The position numbers and the translations under genes are program-made. Shown in pieces: positions 24,588 through 33,958 of a DNA stretch of 64,000 nt. The notes beneath the pieces are model-generated. The model did not search any database and had not been told where the DNA came from. It saw only the letters and a program-made list of their open reading frames with translations. The DNA is from Segatella copri (lineage in GTDB: Bacteria; Bacteroidota; Bacteroidia; Bacteroidales; Bacteroidaceae), in assembly GCF_026015295.1 (NCBI RefSeq), contig NZ_JAPDUW010000001.1, positions 1,922,001 to 1,986,000 on the forward strand, given 5' to 3'. The first letter of the stretch is position 1. Each line of letters opens with the position of its first letter.

Positions 24588-25499
24588 ATGGAAATACGAC
24601 AACTGAAATATTTCTTGAAGGTAGCCGAGACGCTCAACTTCTCAGAAGCTTCGCGCAAGTTATACATCACCCAGAGCACCCTCTCACAGCAGATTTCGCA
24701 TCTGGAACAGGAGATAGGTCTGCCTCTCTTCGAGCGTAATTCTCATGAGGTTTACCTCACAGAGGCGGGCAAGGAATTGAGACCTTATGCCCAAAATGCG
24801 GTCAATTCTGCCGAAGCCTGTGTAGACCACATGAACGATCTGAAGGAAATGCTTACAGGCGAACTGAACATCGGCGTAACGTTCTCCTTCAGCAACATCA
24901 TGTCCGAGACGCTCATCGCCTTTCTCCACGCCTATCCTCATGTCAAGCTCAACATCCAATACCGCACCATGCAGGAACTGATGGACGGACTGAAGAAGCG
25001 CGAACTCGACCTCGTTCTGGCTTTCAAGCCTCTGAAGAACGAAAAAGCGGTAGACAGCCGAGCAATTTTCAGCAACCGTCTTGCCGCCATCGTGAACGTG
25101 AATCATCCGCTGGCGCGCCTTTCATCGGTCAAGCTTTCCGATCTGGAGCGCTACGACCTCATCCTTCCTTGCAAGGGTCTGCAGGCACGCAACGCCTTTG
25201 ATCACATGGTAGAGGGCAAAGATTTGAACTACAAGATTATGGTAGAGGTGAATAATGTAAACATCATCTTCGACCTTCTGAGCCGCAGCAATCTGGTGAC
25301 CATTCTCTCCGAATCGACCACCATTCTGCAGAACGGCATGAAGGCGATTCCTATCGATGCTGCCGACAACGAAATGGATGGCTGCATCCACATTCTGAAA
25401 GATGCTTACATGAAAAACTCAGCCCAGGAGTTCATCCGCATGCTGAGCCAGAGCACCAGCATCCTCGCCAACTTTGCGCTGAAGGATATTCTGAGATAA
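24588..25499 (+). CDS. LysR-family transcriptional regulator
   Basis: A 303-residue regulator. The N-terminal helix-turn-helix reads MEIRQLKYFLKVAETLNFSE followed by ASRKLYITQSTLSQQISHLEQEIGLPLFERN. The remainder is a periplasmic-binding-like effector domain (LNIGVTFSFSNIMSETLIAFLHAYP). The short architecture and 'LPLFERNSHEVYLTEAGKEL' are similar to CynR/CysB-like regulators. It stands 178 bp behind the exporter operon on the same strand with its own promoter. Targets may include its own promoter and the preceding transporter operon; this is inference from shared TATAGCCG sequences. Confidence 0.92.
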   Translation: MEIRQLKYFLKVAETLNFSEASRKLYITQSTLSQQISHLEQEIGLPLFERNSHEVYLTEAGKELRPYAQNAVNSAEACVDHMNDLKEMLTGELNIGVTFSFSNIMSETLIAFLHAYPHVKLNIQYRTMQELMDGLKKRELDLVLAFKPLKNEKAVDSRAIFSNRLAAIVNVNHPLARLSSVKLSDLERYDLILPCKGLQARNAFDHMVEGKDLNYKIMVEVNNVNIIFDLLSRSNLVTILSESTTILQNGMKAIPIDAADNEMDGCIHILKDAYMKNSAQEFIRMLSQSTSILANFALKDILR

Positions 25500-25516
25500 T
25501 CATCTTAACGCCAAGC

Positions 25517-25528
25517 GGCTCGCGAGCC
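25517..25528. repeat. 12-bp GC-rich palindrome
   Basis: GGCTCGCGAGCC is flanked by CAAGC and GCTTG, just after the LysR stop codon. It may add a hairpin in front of the terminator at 25553. Confidence 0.4.
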
Positions 25529-25552
25529 TATTTGCTTGCAGCTAGAACAGAT

Positions 25553-25597
25553 AAAAAAAATCCTCGTTCGAGTTCTTTTTCGAGCGAGGATTTTTTC
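25553..25597. terminator. Bidirectional terminator between the LysR and EamA genes
   Basis: AAAAATCCTCG with TTCGA pairs with TCGAGCGAGGATTTTTT (one G-T wobble). T-tracts are present on both strands. Confidence 0.85.
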
Positions 25598-25611
25598 TTC
25601 TTTTTACCCTT

Positions 25612-26493
25612 TTACCCTTTCTTTCTTGCGATGATAATCGTTACGCCAGCCAGGATAGCGAGGATGCCTATCGCCAACTGCAGAGAGAAACTCTCGCCGA
25701 AGACGCATACGCCGATGATTACCGCCGTTACAGGCTCCAGGGCTCCCATGATGGCGGCTGGCGTGCTGCCGATGAGATTGATGGAGATGGTCATGAAGAA
25801 GAGCGACAATACCGTTGGCAACAAAGCCAGCTGGGCAGCACAGAGCCATTGTTTAGGCGTTTGAAGCATCTGTATCGGCTCGCCTGCAATAAACGAATAG
25901 ACAAACATCGTAAGCAGTCCGAAGACTAATATATAAAAGGTAAACTTGATGTTCGACATGCCCGGATTCTTCCATTGGTTGATGGAGATGATGTAAAGGG
26001 CATAGAGCAGGGATGAACACATGACGAGGGCAAAACCCGCCGTGCTCAACTTATCGTTTCCATCGCCCTGATAGAGCAATCCTACTCCCGATACCGCCAG
26101 AAGAATGGCAAGCGAGGTAGACCACGTTACCTTCTCATGGAAGAAGACCGTCATCAGGATGGCTGTCATAATAGGATAAACGAAGAGGATGGTGCTGGCA
26201 ATACCTGCCGCCATATAATGGAAACTGACATAAAGCGTAGCTGATGAGAGCGAAAACATGCAGCCCAGCACGCCAAGACGAATCAGATGTCCCCACTTCA
26301 CCTTGAAACTCTCCTTGCGGAACAGCATCACCACGGCAAATATCAGTACCGCCAAGAGATAACGATAGATGAGTACAGAACTGGAATTGAATCCGTCGCC
26401 ATAGAGTTCGAGCGTGCCCAAAGGATTGGTACCATAACATACTGCGGCAACAATACCCGCCGCAAAGCCTTTAACTTTATTACTGCTTGTCAT
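25612..26493 (-). CDS. EamA/DMT-family permease
   Basis: A 293-residue protein with ten hydrophobic segments in two EamA repeats. It starts VKGFAAGIVAAVCYGTNPLGTLEL and includes YMAAGIASTILFVYPIMTAILM in repeat 1 and GSTPAAIMGALEPVTAVIIGVCVFGE in repeat 2, both diagnostic for drug/metabolite transporters. Substrates of such proteins range from amino acids to purines, and none can be assigned here. The gene is monocistronic with a -7 box TAACTTTG at 26549-26556. Confidence 0.9.
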   Translation of the reverse strand: MTSSNKVKGFAAGIVAAVCYGTNPLGTLELYGDGFNSSSVLIYRYLLAVLIFAVVMLFRKESFKVKWGHLIRLGVLGCMFSLSSATLYVSFHYMAAGIASTILFVYPIMTAILMTVFFHEKVTWSTSLAILLAVSGVGLLYQGDGNDKLSTAGFALVMCSSLLYALYIISINQWKNPGMSNIKFTFYILVFGLLTMFVYSFIAGEPIQMLQTPKQWLCAAQLALLPTVLSLFFMTISINLIGSTPAAIMGALEPVTAVIIGVCVFGESFSLQLAIGILAILAGVTIIIARKKG

Positions 26494-26548
26494 TAGATTA
26501 AATACTATTTTTTTCTTATACTTCTTGTTATCTATCTATTTCGGGCTA

Positions 26549-26556
26549 CAAAGTTA
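26549..26556 (-). promoter_or_regulatory. -7 box of the EamA gene
   Basis: TAACTTTG on the minus strand, 56 bp before the ATG at 26493; the nearest TTTTG lies 24 bp upstream. Confidence 0.5.
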
Positions 26557-26628
26557 CAGCAAATATTCGAGATAAGCTAACAAAATCGTATAAATATCTT
26601 GTAATATCTGAGAAAAAACGCTCTTTTC

Positions 26629-26659
26629 TTGTGCTTTACGAAAATAAATTGTACCTTTG
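26629..26659 (+). promoter_or_regulatory. Promoter of the epimerase-OPT operon
   Basis: TTG (26629-26631), 20-bp spacer, TACCTTTG (26652-26659). The leader is about 57 nt. Confidence 0.7.
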
Positions 26660-26722
26660 CAATATCTTTGAAAAAAGATAATCTGATGAAACATTAAAAA
26701 CTAAACAAAAGAATTAATAACA

Positions 26723-27595
26723 ATGGAACAGATTAAGAATGATCAGCTCACACTTCAGATTTCATCTCTCGGAGCAGAACTTCAGAGCATCAAGGATGCT
26801 AATGGTAATGAATATCTCTGGGATGGCGACGAGAAATACTGGAACCGCCACTCTCCTATCCTCTTCCCTATCGTATGCGGATTGTGGAAAGACACTTATC
26901 GCACAGAGGGCAAGGAGTATCACCTTTCTCGCCATGGTTTCGCACGCGATACAGAGTTCAAACTCGTTGGCAAGACTGCCGACCGCCTCACCTTCGCGCT
27001 CATCGATAACGAAGAGACTCAGAAGAACTATCCTTACCACTTCAACCTTGCCATCTCTTACCGTCTGCAGGGCAACGAGATTCATGTCATCTGGCACGTA
27101 GAGAATACCGACGACAAGGAAATCTTCTTCCAGATTGGCGGTCACCCAGCATTCATGGTTCCTGGCTGCAAGAAGGGCGAAGAAATGAAGGCTACCCTGA
27201 AACTCGATAACGAGGCGCCTGTTCGTCTCTATGGTAACGTAGGCGGATGCATCGACCGTCAGGCTAAGGAAACCGTAGAAACCGACAAGGGTATCTGGGA
27301 AGTAAACGAGGAGACTTTCGCAGAAGATGCTGTTATCTTCGACAAGAGTCAGGTTAAGCAGGTAAGCATTCTCAACGAGCAGGGCGAACCTCATGTAACC
27401 CTCGAGTTCAAGACTCCAGCCGTAGGTATCTGGAACCCAACAGGCAAGCACGCTCCATTCATCTGCATCGAGCCATGGTATGGTTTGAGCGACTGGGCTG
27501 AATATGATGGCGAGTTTAAGGACAAGTATCTGATGAACCGTCTACAGCCAGGTGCAAGTTTCATGAGTGAGTATATCATCAGAATTGAGAAATAA
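26723..27595 (+). CDS. Aldose 1-epimerase-family protein
   Basis: A 290-residue protein of the galactose mutarotase-like fold. Visible elements are LGAELQSIKDANGNEYLWDGDEKYWNRHSPILFPIVG-like start (PILFPIVCGL), the HGFARDTEF block with a catalytic-type His, the second His in GGHPAFMVPG and the Glu region ICIEPWYGLSD near the C-terminus. This layout matches the LacX/YeaD-type (D-hexose-6-phosphate mutarotase-like) subgroup. It would equilibrate anomers of a sugar or sugar phosphate. Its stop overlaps the start of the OPT gene by one base (TAATG), so the two are translationally coupled, although a functional link is not obvious. Confidence 0.88.
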   Translation: MEQIKNDQLTLQISSLGAELQSIKDANGNEYLWDGDEKYWNRHSPILFPIVCGLWKDTYRTEGKEYHLSRHGFARDTEFKLVGKTADRLTFALIDNEETQKNYPYHFNLAISYRLQGNEIHVIWHVENTDDKEIFFQIGGHPAFMVPGCKKGEEMKATLKLDNEAPVRLYGNVGGCIDRQAKETVETDKGIWEVNEETFAEDAVIFDKSQVKQVSILNEQGEPHVTLEFKTPAVGIWNPTGKHAPFICIEPWYGLSDWAEYDGEFKDKYLMNRLQPGASFMSEYIIRIEK

Positions 27596-29574
27596 TGGAA
27601 GAAAAAGACAATTTGCAACTCCCCGAGAACGCATTCCGCGAACTGAAAGACGGGGAGGAATATAAGCCGCTGATGTCGCCTGACAAGGTTTATCCTGAGG
27701 TGAACGGATGGTCAGTTACATGGGGAATCGTGATGGCAGTCATCTTCTCTGCCGCCGCAGCTTATCTGGGCTTGAAGGTGGGTCAGGTGTTCGAAGCAGC
27801 CATCCCTATCGCCATCATCGCCGTGGGCGTAAGTACCGCTACCAAGCGTAGCAAGGCGCTGGGCGAGAATGTCATCATCCAGAGCATCGGAGCCTGTTCG
27901 GGTGCTGTAGTGGCAGGAGCCATCTTTACCCTGCCAGCCATCTACATCCTGCAGGCTAAATATCCGGAGATGACTACTTCGTTTATGAAAATCTTCATGG
28001 CTTCGGCCTTGGGAGGAGTTTTGGGAATTTTTTTCCTTATTCCTTTCCGCAAGTACTTCGTAAGCGATATGCACGGCAAGTATCCGTTCCCTGAGGCTAC
28101 GGCTACCACGCAGGTACTGGTGAGCGGAGCCAAGGGAGGCGACCAGGCTAAGCCGCTGCTCATAGCCGGACTGGTGGGTGGTCTTTACGACTTTATCGTA
28201 GCCAGCCTGGGATGGTGGAACGAGAATTTCACATCGCGTGTGGTAAGTCTGGGATGCGACCTTGCCGACAAGGCTAAGCTCGTATTCAAGGTAAACACAG
28301 GTGCTGCCGTATTAGGTCTGGGTTACATCATCGGTCTGAAGTATGCCTTCTTCACCTGTCTGGGTTCGCTCGTAGTATGGTGGCTGATTGTTCCGGGCAT
28401 GAGCGTTATCTTCCATGATAGCGTGCTGAGCGCCTGGGATCCTAGCATCGTGAAAACTGTAGGAGCCATGAGTCCGGAGGAAATCTTCCGTTCCTACGCC
28501 CGCAGCATCGGTATCGGCGGTATCGCCATGGCAGGTATCATCGGCATCATCAAGAGCTGGGGCATCATCAAGAGTGCCGTAGGTCTGGCTGCCAAGGAGC
28601 TGAAGGGCAAGAGCGATGTGGATGAGAACGTGAAGCGCACCCAGCGCGACATCTCTTTCAAGATTATCGCTATCGGTTCGCTTGTTACCATCCTCGTAAC
28701 CTTCCTCTTCTTCTGGTTTGGCGTGATGGAGGGCAACCTTCTCTTCGCCATTATCGCCATTCTGCTCGTGGCTGCCATCGCCTTCCTCTTTACTACCGTA
28801 GCGGCTAATGCCATCGCTATTGTGGGTTCAAACCCTGTTTCGGGAATGACCCTGATGACGCTCATCTTCGCCTCTGTGGTGATGGTGGCTGTAGGCCTGA
28901 AAGGTCCTGGCGGCATGCTGGCTGCCCTGATTATGGGCGGTGTGGTTTGTACAGCCCTCTCGGTAGCAGGTTCGTTTATTACCGACCTGAAGATTGGTTA
29001 CTGGCTGGGAACAACTCCTAAGAAACAGGAGGGATGGAAATTCCTCGGTACCCTGGTGAGTGCGGCTACCGTGGGCGGCGTGATGATGCTGCTGAACGAG
29101 ACTTACGGTTTCGCATCGGGTTCGCTTGCAGCTCCTCAGGCTAATGCGATGGCTGCGGTTATCGACCCTTTGATGAATGGCGTGGGAGCTCCTTGGGTGC
29201 TCTATGGCATCGGAGCCGTGATAGCCATCGTGCTGACTTATTTCAAGATTCCTGCCCTGGCTTTCGCTCTGGGTATGTTTATTCCGCTGGAACTGAACGT
29301 TCCTCTGCTCGTGGGCGGAGTCATCAACTGGTATGTTACTTCGCGCAGCAAGGATGCCAAGGTGAACAGCGAACGTGGTGAGAAGGGAACGCTCATCGCC
29401 AGCGGCTTCATCGCTGGTGGAGCCCTGATGGGTGTGGTTAGCGCCCTTCTGAAGTTTGGCGGCATCGAGGTAAGTATCGCCGACAGCTGGTGGGTTAATC
29501 CGATGTCTGAGGTTTGTTCGCTCCTGGCTTACATCTGCCTCATCGGTTTCTTTATCAGAGCCACAAAGAAATAA
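27595..29574 (+). CDS. OPT-family oligopeptide transporter
   Basis: A 659-residue protein with about 16 hydrophobic segments. Hallmarks of the OPT superfamily are GLKVGQVFEAAIPIAIIAVG near the start, KYPFPEATATTQVLVSGAKGG, and NAIAIVGSNPVSGMTLMTLI. It belongs to the prokaryotic EspB/YSL-like branch and probably imports oligopeptides with protons; metal chelates are an alternative. The start ATG overlaps the upstream stop codon. With secreted peptidases encoded from 33.9 kb onward this could import their products, but it has a different operon and promoter. Confidence 0.92.
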   Translation: MEEKDNLQLPENAFRELKDGEEYKPLMSPDKVYPEVNGWSVTWGIVMAVIFSAAAAYLGLKVGQVFEAAIPIAIIAVGVSTATKRSKALGENVIIQSIGACSGAVVAGAIFTLPAIYILQAKYPEMTTSFMKIFMASALGGVLGIFFLIPFRKYFVSDMHGKYPFPEATATTQVLVSGAKGGDQAKPLLIAGLVGGLYDFIVASLGWWNENFTSRVVSLGCDLADKAKLVFKVNTGAAVLGLGYIIGLKYAFFTCLGSLVVWWLIVPGMSVIFHDSVLSAWDPSIVKTVGAMSPEEIFRSYARSIGIGGIAMAGIIGIIKSWGIIKSAVGLAAKELKGKSDVDENVKRTQRDISFKIIAIGSLVTILVTFLFFWFGVMEGNLLFAIIAILLVAAIAFLFTTVAANAIAIVGSNPVSGMTLMTLIFASVVMVAVGLKGPGGMLAALIMGGVVCTALSVAGSFITDLKIGYWLGTTPKKQEGWKFLGTLVSAATVGGVMMLLNETYGFASGSLAAPQANAMAAVIDPLMNGVGAPWVLYGIGAVIAIVLTYFKIPALAFALGMFIPLELNVPLLVGGVINWYVTSRSKDAKVNSERGEKGTLIASGFIAGGALMGVVSALLKFGGIEVSIADSWWVNPMSEVCSLLAYICLIGFFIRATKK

Positions 29575-29599
29575 AGAATAGGCTTTTTACAAATAAGAC

Positions 29600-29638
29600 A
29601 ATCGCCTGGATGCATCTGAGCACCCAGGCGATTTTTTA
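29600..29638 (+). terminator. Terminator of the OPT gene
   Basis: AATCGCCTGG (29600-29609) pairs with CCAGGCGATT (29624-29633), followed by TTTT. It lies between convergent genes and can also serve the HTCS gene. Confidence 0.85.
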
Positions 29639-29663
29639 TTCTATCCGAATAAGTTTTTCTATC

Positions 29664-32600
29664 CTACGATTCCGCAGCTACAAAATCCATCGGCTTGACG
29701 CCAAACTGCTTCTGGAAGCACTTGGCAAAATAGCTAGGACTGCTGAAACCTACCATATAGCTGATTTCGCTGATGCGGTAGTTTCCTTCTTTCAGGAGTT
29801 TTGCGCCCTTCTTCAGTTTCACGAGCTGGATCATCTCGTTTGGCGTAACATCGGCAAGACCGCGAATCTTATTAAAGAGCGAAGAGCGGCTTATGCCCAT
29901 TTTTTCGGCAAGGAACGCCACGTTGAGTTCCGGATTCGCCACATTCTCTTCGATGATGCGAGACATTCGTTCCAGGAACGCATTATCAACCTGAGTTGGA
30001 GCAATCTCTGCTATCGGCTCAAGCGGAGTATGAGAGAACTTACTCCTCAACAGACGGCGCATCTCAAGAAGCTGTCTTACGCTTGCCTCAAGATACTTCA
30101 TCGAGAACGGCTTTTCTATGTAGACATCGGCTCCACAGTTCATACTCTCCGTCTTCGCCGCATCATCGGTCTTTGCCGTAAGCATCACGAACGGCAGATG
30201 AGAGTATTCTGAATTTTCACGCACCCTACGGCAGAACTCCGGACCGTCCATCTCCGGCATCATCCAGTCGCTTATGATGAGCGAAACCGGATGTTTCTCC
30301 AGTTTACGGAGCGCATCCTTTCCGTTGTCGGCGGTATAAACCGTATACATCTTTTCGAAATGAGCCTTCACAAACTGGCGCATGTCTTCATCATCATCCA
30401 CAATCAGCATCACCGGTTTTGCCGGTTCACGAAGCGGACTGGCAACAGCAACGCCTGCCTTTTGAGAACCTTGCTCAACTGGAGTTTCAGCTGTCAGCAG
30501 ATTTTCCTCAGCAACAGTTTCTTCTTCCTTCACCATTTCATCCGCCTTCTCTACCACAGCATCCATCTGGTTGAGCGGCAAGGTTACGATAAAGGTAGAT
30601 CCCTTACCTACTGCAGATTCTACTTCAACCATACCATGATGAGCCTCAACGAGATTCTTCACGATGTTGAGACCGATTCCGGTTCCCGGTTTGTTGTCGC
30701 GTGCCTGATAGAAGGCTCCGAAGATTTTCTCCTTTTCGTCAGGACTGATTCCCAATCCGTTGTCTTCCACCTCTATGCGGAAATGGGTTCCATTCGCCAG
30801 CAGGCGGCAGGACAAGCGTACATAATCCTCGGTATATTTCAAGGCGTTGCTCATCAGATTGCTGATAACCTTGGTAATGGCCTCCTGATCTATCATCGCC
30901 ACGAGCTCATCGGCTGGATAATCTACATCAAGACGGATGCTTTTCTGCTCGAAGGTAGGAGCAAAGCGCTCTGCCACAGCATGCATCAGCTTAGAAATAT
31001 TGTTCAAACGGAAATGAACCTGCATGCCCTTCTGCTGCACTTTATTGAAATCGAGCAGCTGATTGACGAGCAAGAGCAAACGCTGGGCGTTACGGTCGAT
31101 AACAGAAAGCGTCTGCGTGATAGTCTCACCATCGGAAAGTTTTCCGGAAACCTGTTTCCAATGCTCTTTCAGACTCTCCAAAGGTCCGATGATAAGCGTT
31201 ACCGGCGTACGGATTTCATGGGCAATCATCGTGAAGAACTGCAGGCGGGCATCTCTCATCTCCTGATCCTGCTTGAGTTCCAACTGGTCGAGTTCTTCCT
31301 GATGACGGAGTTTCTCACGTTTCAACCGGCTCTGCATGAACCAGTAGATTGCGTAACCGATGAGCAGAAGATACAGAATCTTGGCTGGCAGAGACCACCA
31401 GAACGGCGGATGAACCACAATTTGGAGTCTTGCCTCATTCTTCGACCATACACCATCATTATTGGTTGCCTTAACCAGGAAGGTATAGGTTCCGGCAGGA
31501 AGATTGGTATAGTTGGCACGATGCTCGTGGGTATAAATCCAATCCTTGTCTACTCCCTCAAGTTTGTAAGCATACTGGTTCTTCTCAGGCGATACATAGC
31601 TCAGGGCGGCAAACGAGATATTGATGGTATTCTCGTTATGAGACAGATTGAGTTCTGCTGCATGACTCAGAGATTTCTCCAGCTGGTCGCTCCCCGCCTC
31701 TATCGGCTGTCCGAAGAGTTCTACCGAGGTGATTGCCACAGGAGGAGCTACCTGGTTGATCTTGACGAGATATGGATAGAAGCAGTTGAAACCTCTTGTA
31801 GAACCGAAATAGATTCTGCCATCAGAAGCCAGGAGTCCGGCGTTTGGCATAAATTGGTCGCAAGTGAGTCCGTCATATTTATTGAACAGCTGGACAGGTT
31901 CACCCGGCGTATATTTCACAATTCCCTTGCTGGTAGAAATCCACATTACTCCCTGCGAAATGACAAGACTCGTGAAATCCTGACTTGGCGCATCGATGGA
32001 GATTCGGCGGAATATACCTTTTGAAGGCAGAAATTCGCAAAGTCCTTCGCTGGTTGCGACATAGAGCTGCCCCTTTTCGCCGATAGCCAGACAGTTTACC
32101 TGATCACTCACCAGCGAAGTAGAATCATTCTCTACATATTTATACTGTTTCCAGGCATTATTCTTGTCCAAGCGCCACAAGCCGCCTCCCTGGGTAGCAA
32201 ACCATACGTTACCCTGATGATCTTCCTTGATATCGATGGTAAGCGACTTGAACGACTTGATTTTGCTGAACTTCTGCTGTCCTTCATCGAAGAGGTTGGC
32301 ACCATCCATCGTAGCCGCCCAGAGCCGTTTTTTCCGGTCGCGATAAATACAATAGGCATTACCGCCCGAAGCCATTCCATCGGTCAGGAAAACCTGCTGC
32401 GCTCCGGTAGCCATATTCATTCTGATGACACCATTGCCATAGGTTCCTACCCACAGATTATTTTCATCAGCAAAGAGCGCATGAACATTATACTTGCCCA
32501 TAGCCGACTTGCCCGGATAAGAAACAAAACTGTTGGTCTGGGGATTAAAGCAGTCGAGTCCCGCATCATCCGTAGCTATCCAGATGCGATGCTGATGGTC

Positions 32601-33752
32601 TTCGAAGAATCTTCCTACCACATTACCGCGCAATCCGCCCAGACGGGCAGAATAAGCACGGAAGCGCTCTTCAAAACTCATAGAAGGAAGATAATTCACA
32701 CCACCATAGTAAGTAGATACCCAAATGCCACCTTCATTATCATCCGCTATACCATAAACAAAGCGCTCGCTCGTACTCCGGCTCGGATTGTTGACTTCCG
32801 ACAACATGTGCCAGATACGGTTCTGAATGTCATACTGCACCAATCCATCATCGCTGGCTATGAGAAGAGACTTGTTGTCGTTGCAGTAAAGCTGATGGAT
32901 ATGATGAACAGCATTACTCAAGGTTCCGCTGATGAGCTGTTCGGCACTACCATCGGCGTTGAGCTTGTAAAGTCCGTTTTCCCAGGTTCCGACATAAACA
33001 TTGCCATCGGGAGTAGCCAGCATCGCCATGCCGTGAAACATGGTTGCATCGCCCTTCAGAGGGAATGCTTCAAACTGGTCGGTCGACTTGTTGAGATGAT
33101 AGATGCTGGCTTCACCCTGGTTACAGAGCATCCATACCTGGTTGTTGGCATCAACCAGCGTACTTTTCACTTTACCCTGAATATTCTTCATCGGATACTG
33201 ATGCAGTTCGTGAGTAGTCCGATTGTATCTGAACACGCCCTGTCCGCTAGTAGAAATCCAAACATTCTGATCGCCGTCAAGCGAGAAATTTAGGACAGGC
33301 GCCGTAATCTTATCACTCAGTTTCTGGAATTGGTCGGTTGCATTAGAGAACAGATAGGCTCCATTATTGCAACCTACCAGCAGTCCTTCTTCGCAAGCAG
33401 TAAGGGCGCTCACAAACTGGTCTACAGTCGTAAAGGGATTATAATAGGTTTTGACATCGTATCCGTCAAAACGGCACAATCCGTTGTCTGTACCAAACCA
33501 CATGTATCCCTTGGAACCTTGAACCACGCTACGCACAGCATTACTCGGCAAACCATTATCCATCGTGATAGAGCGCACCATAGGGTCAATAGCAGCCAAT
33601 TGTACACCCGAGTTTGTTTGCGTTACCGAATGTGGCTGCGCCTGAATATCCGTAGCCCCTTTCGAGACGAAGGCTGTCGGTACCTGCGCCTCAGCCCCTA
33701 CAGGCATCATCATGCAGAGCACAGAAACCATTAGAGTAGATATCTTTCTCAT
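29664..33752 (-). CDS. Hybrid two-component system regulator (HTCS)
   Basis: A 1362-residue one-protein signalling system. A signal peptide (about 1-22) leads to a periplasmic sensor of two beta-propellers made of reg_prop repeats (about 55-690), a Y_Y_Y domain (about 690-780), one membrane helix (about 783-806), a histidine kinase with His845 in MIAHEIRTPVTLI and an ATPase domain with GTGIGLNIV, a receiver domain with Asp1162 in LIISDWMMPEMDG, and a C-terminal AraC-type HTH (SRSSLFNKIRGLADVTPNEMI … GFSSPSYFAKCFQKQFGVKP). All catalytic residues seen are intact. Such proteins sense an oligosaccharide in the periplasm and activate a polysaccharide utilisation locus. Adjacent targets are the peptidase operon and the SusCD/glycosidase genes, whose promoters share a 21-bp repeat. 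Confidence 0.95.
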   Translation of the reverse strand: MRKISTLMVSVLCMMMPVGAEAQVPTAFVSKGATDIQAQPHSVTQTNSGVQLAAIDPMVRSITMDNGLPSNAVRSVVQGSKGYMWFGTDNGLCRFDGYDVKTYYNPFTTVDQFVSALTACEEGLLVGCNNGAYLFSNATDQFQKLSDKITAPVLNFSLDGDQNVWISTSGQGVFRYNRTTHELHQYPMKNIQGKVKSTLVDANNQVWMLCNQGEASIYHLNKSTDQFEAFPLKGDATMFHGMAMLATPDGNVYVGTWENGLYKLNADGSAEQLISGTLSNAVHHIHQLYCNDNKSLLIASDDGLVQYDIQNRIWHMLSEVNNPSRSTSERFVYGIADDNEGGIWVSTYYGGVNYLPSMSFEERFRAYSARLGGLRGNVVGRFFEDHQHRIWIATDDAGLDCFNPQTNSFVSYPGKSAMGKYNVHALFADENNLWVGTYGNGVIRMNMATGAQQVFLTDGMASGGNAYCIYRDRKKRLWAATMDGANLFDEGQQKFSKIKSFKSLTIDIKEDHQGNVWFATQGGGLWRLDKNNAWKQYKYVENDSTSLVSDQVNCLAIGEKGQLYVATSEGLCEFLPSKGIFRRISIDAPSQDFTSLVISQGVMWISTSKGIVKYTPGEPVQLFNKYDGLTCDQFMPNAGLLASDGRIYFGSTRGFNCFYPYLVKINQVAPPVAITSVELFGQPIEAGSDQLEKSLSHAAELNLSHNENTINISFAALSYVSPEKNQYAYKLEGVDKDWIYTHEHRANYTNLPAGTYTFLVKATNNDGVWSKNEARLQIVVHPPFWWSLPAKILYLLLIGYAIYWFMQSRLKREKLRHQEELDQLELKQDQEMRDARLQFFTMIAHEIRTPVTLIIGPLESLKEHWKQVSGKLSDGETITQTLSVIDRNAQRLLLLVNQLLDFNKVQQKGMQVHFRLNNISKLMHAVAERFAPTFEQKSIRLDVDYPADELVAMIDQEAITKVISNLMSNALKYTEDYVRLSCRLLANGTHFRIEVEDNGLGISPDEKEKIFGAFYQARDNKPGTGIGLNIVKNLVEAHHGMVEVESAVGKGSTFIVTLPLNQMDAVVEKADEMVKEEETVAEENLLTAETPVEQGSQKAGVAVASPLREPAKPVMLIVDDDEDMRQFVKAHFEKMYTVYTADNGKDALRKLEKHPVSLIISDWMMPEMDGPEFCRRVRENSEYSHLPFVMLTAKTDDAAKTESMNCGADVYIEKPFSMKYLEASVRQLLEMRRLLRSKFSHTPLEPIAEIAPTQVDNAFLERMSRIIEENVANPELNVAFLAEKMGISRSSLFNKIRGLADVTPNEMIQLVKLKKGAKLLKEGNYRISEISYMVGFSSPSYFAKCFQKQFGVKPMDFVAAES

Positions 33753-33794
33753 TATATGGATCTTTATTTTCTGTTGTTAGATAATTTAATGCCG

Positions 33795-33825
33795 CAAAAT
33801 TACAAAAATATAACGAGAAATACAA
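33795..33825 (-). promoter_or_regulatory. Promoter of the HTCS gene
   Basis: Minus strand TTG (33823-33825), 20-bp spacer, TAATTTTG (33795-33802). It has a normal -33 element, unlike the PUL promoters, which suggests constitutive expression. Confidence 0.65.
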
Positions 33826-33841
33826 CAAAAAGAACAAAAAA

Positions 33842-33902
33842 AGCCCCGAAACAAGCAAATAGCTACTTTTTAAAAGTAAGACTATCCGTTTGCTTCAGGG
33901 CA
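33842..33902 (-). terminator. Imperfect hairpin after the S9 peptidase gene
   Basis: GCCCCGAAACAAGCAAA and TTTGCTTCAGGGC can form an interrupted stem about 55 bp downstream of the S9 stop codon, followed by A/T-rich sequence. Confidence 0.45.
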
Positions 33903-33958
33903 AAACTTAAATAATGATTCAAGTGAGAAGTTTCACTATCAACAGATTGAAACCTGAA

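Noticed and set aside
30291-32024. 577-codon open frame on the plus strand
   Set aside because: It is antisense to the HTCS gene, whose domains and active-site residues are all intact.
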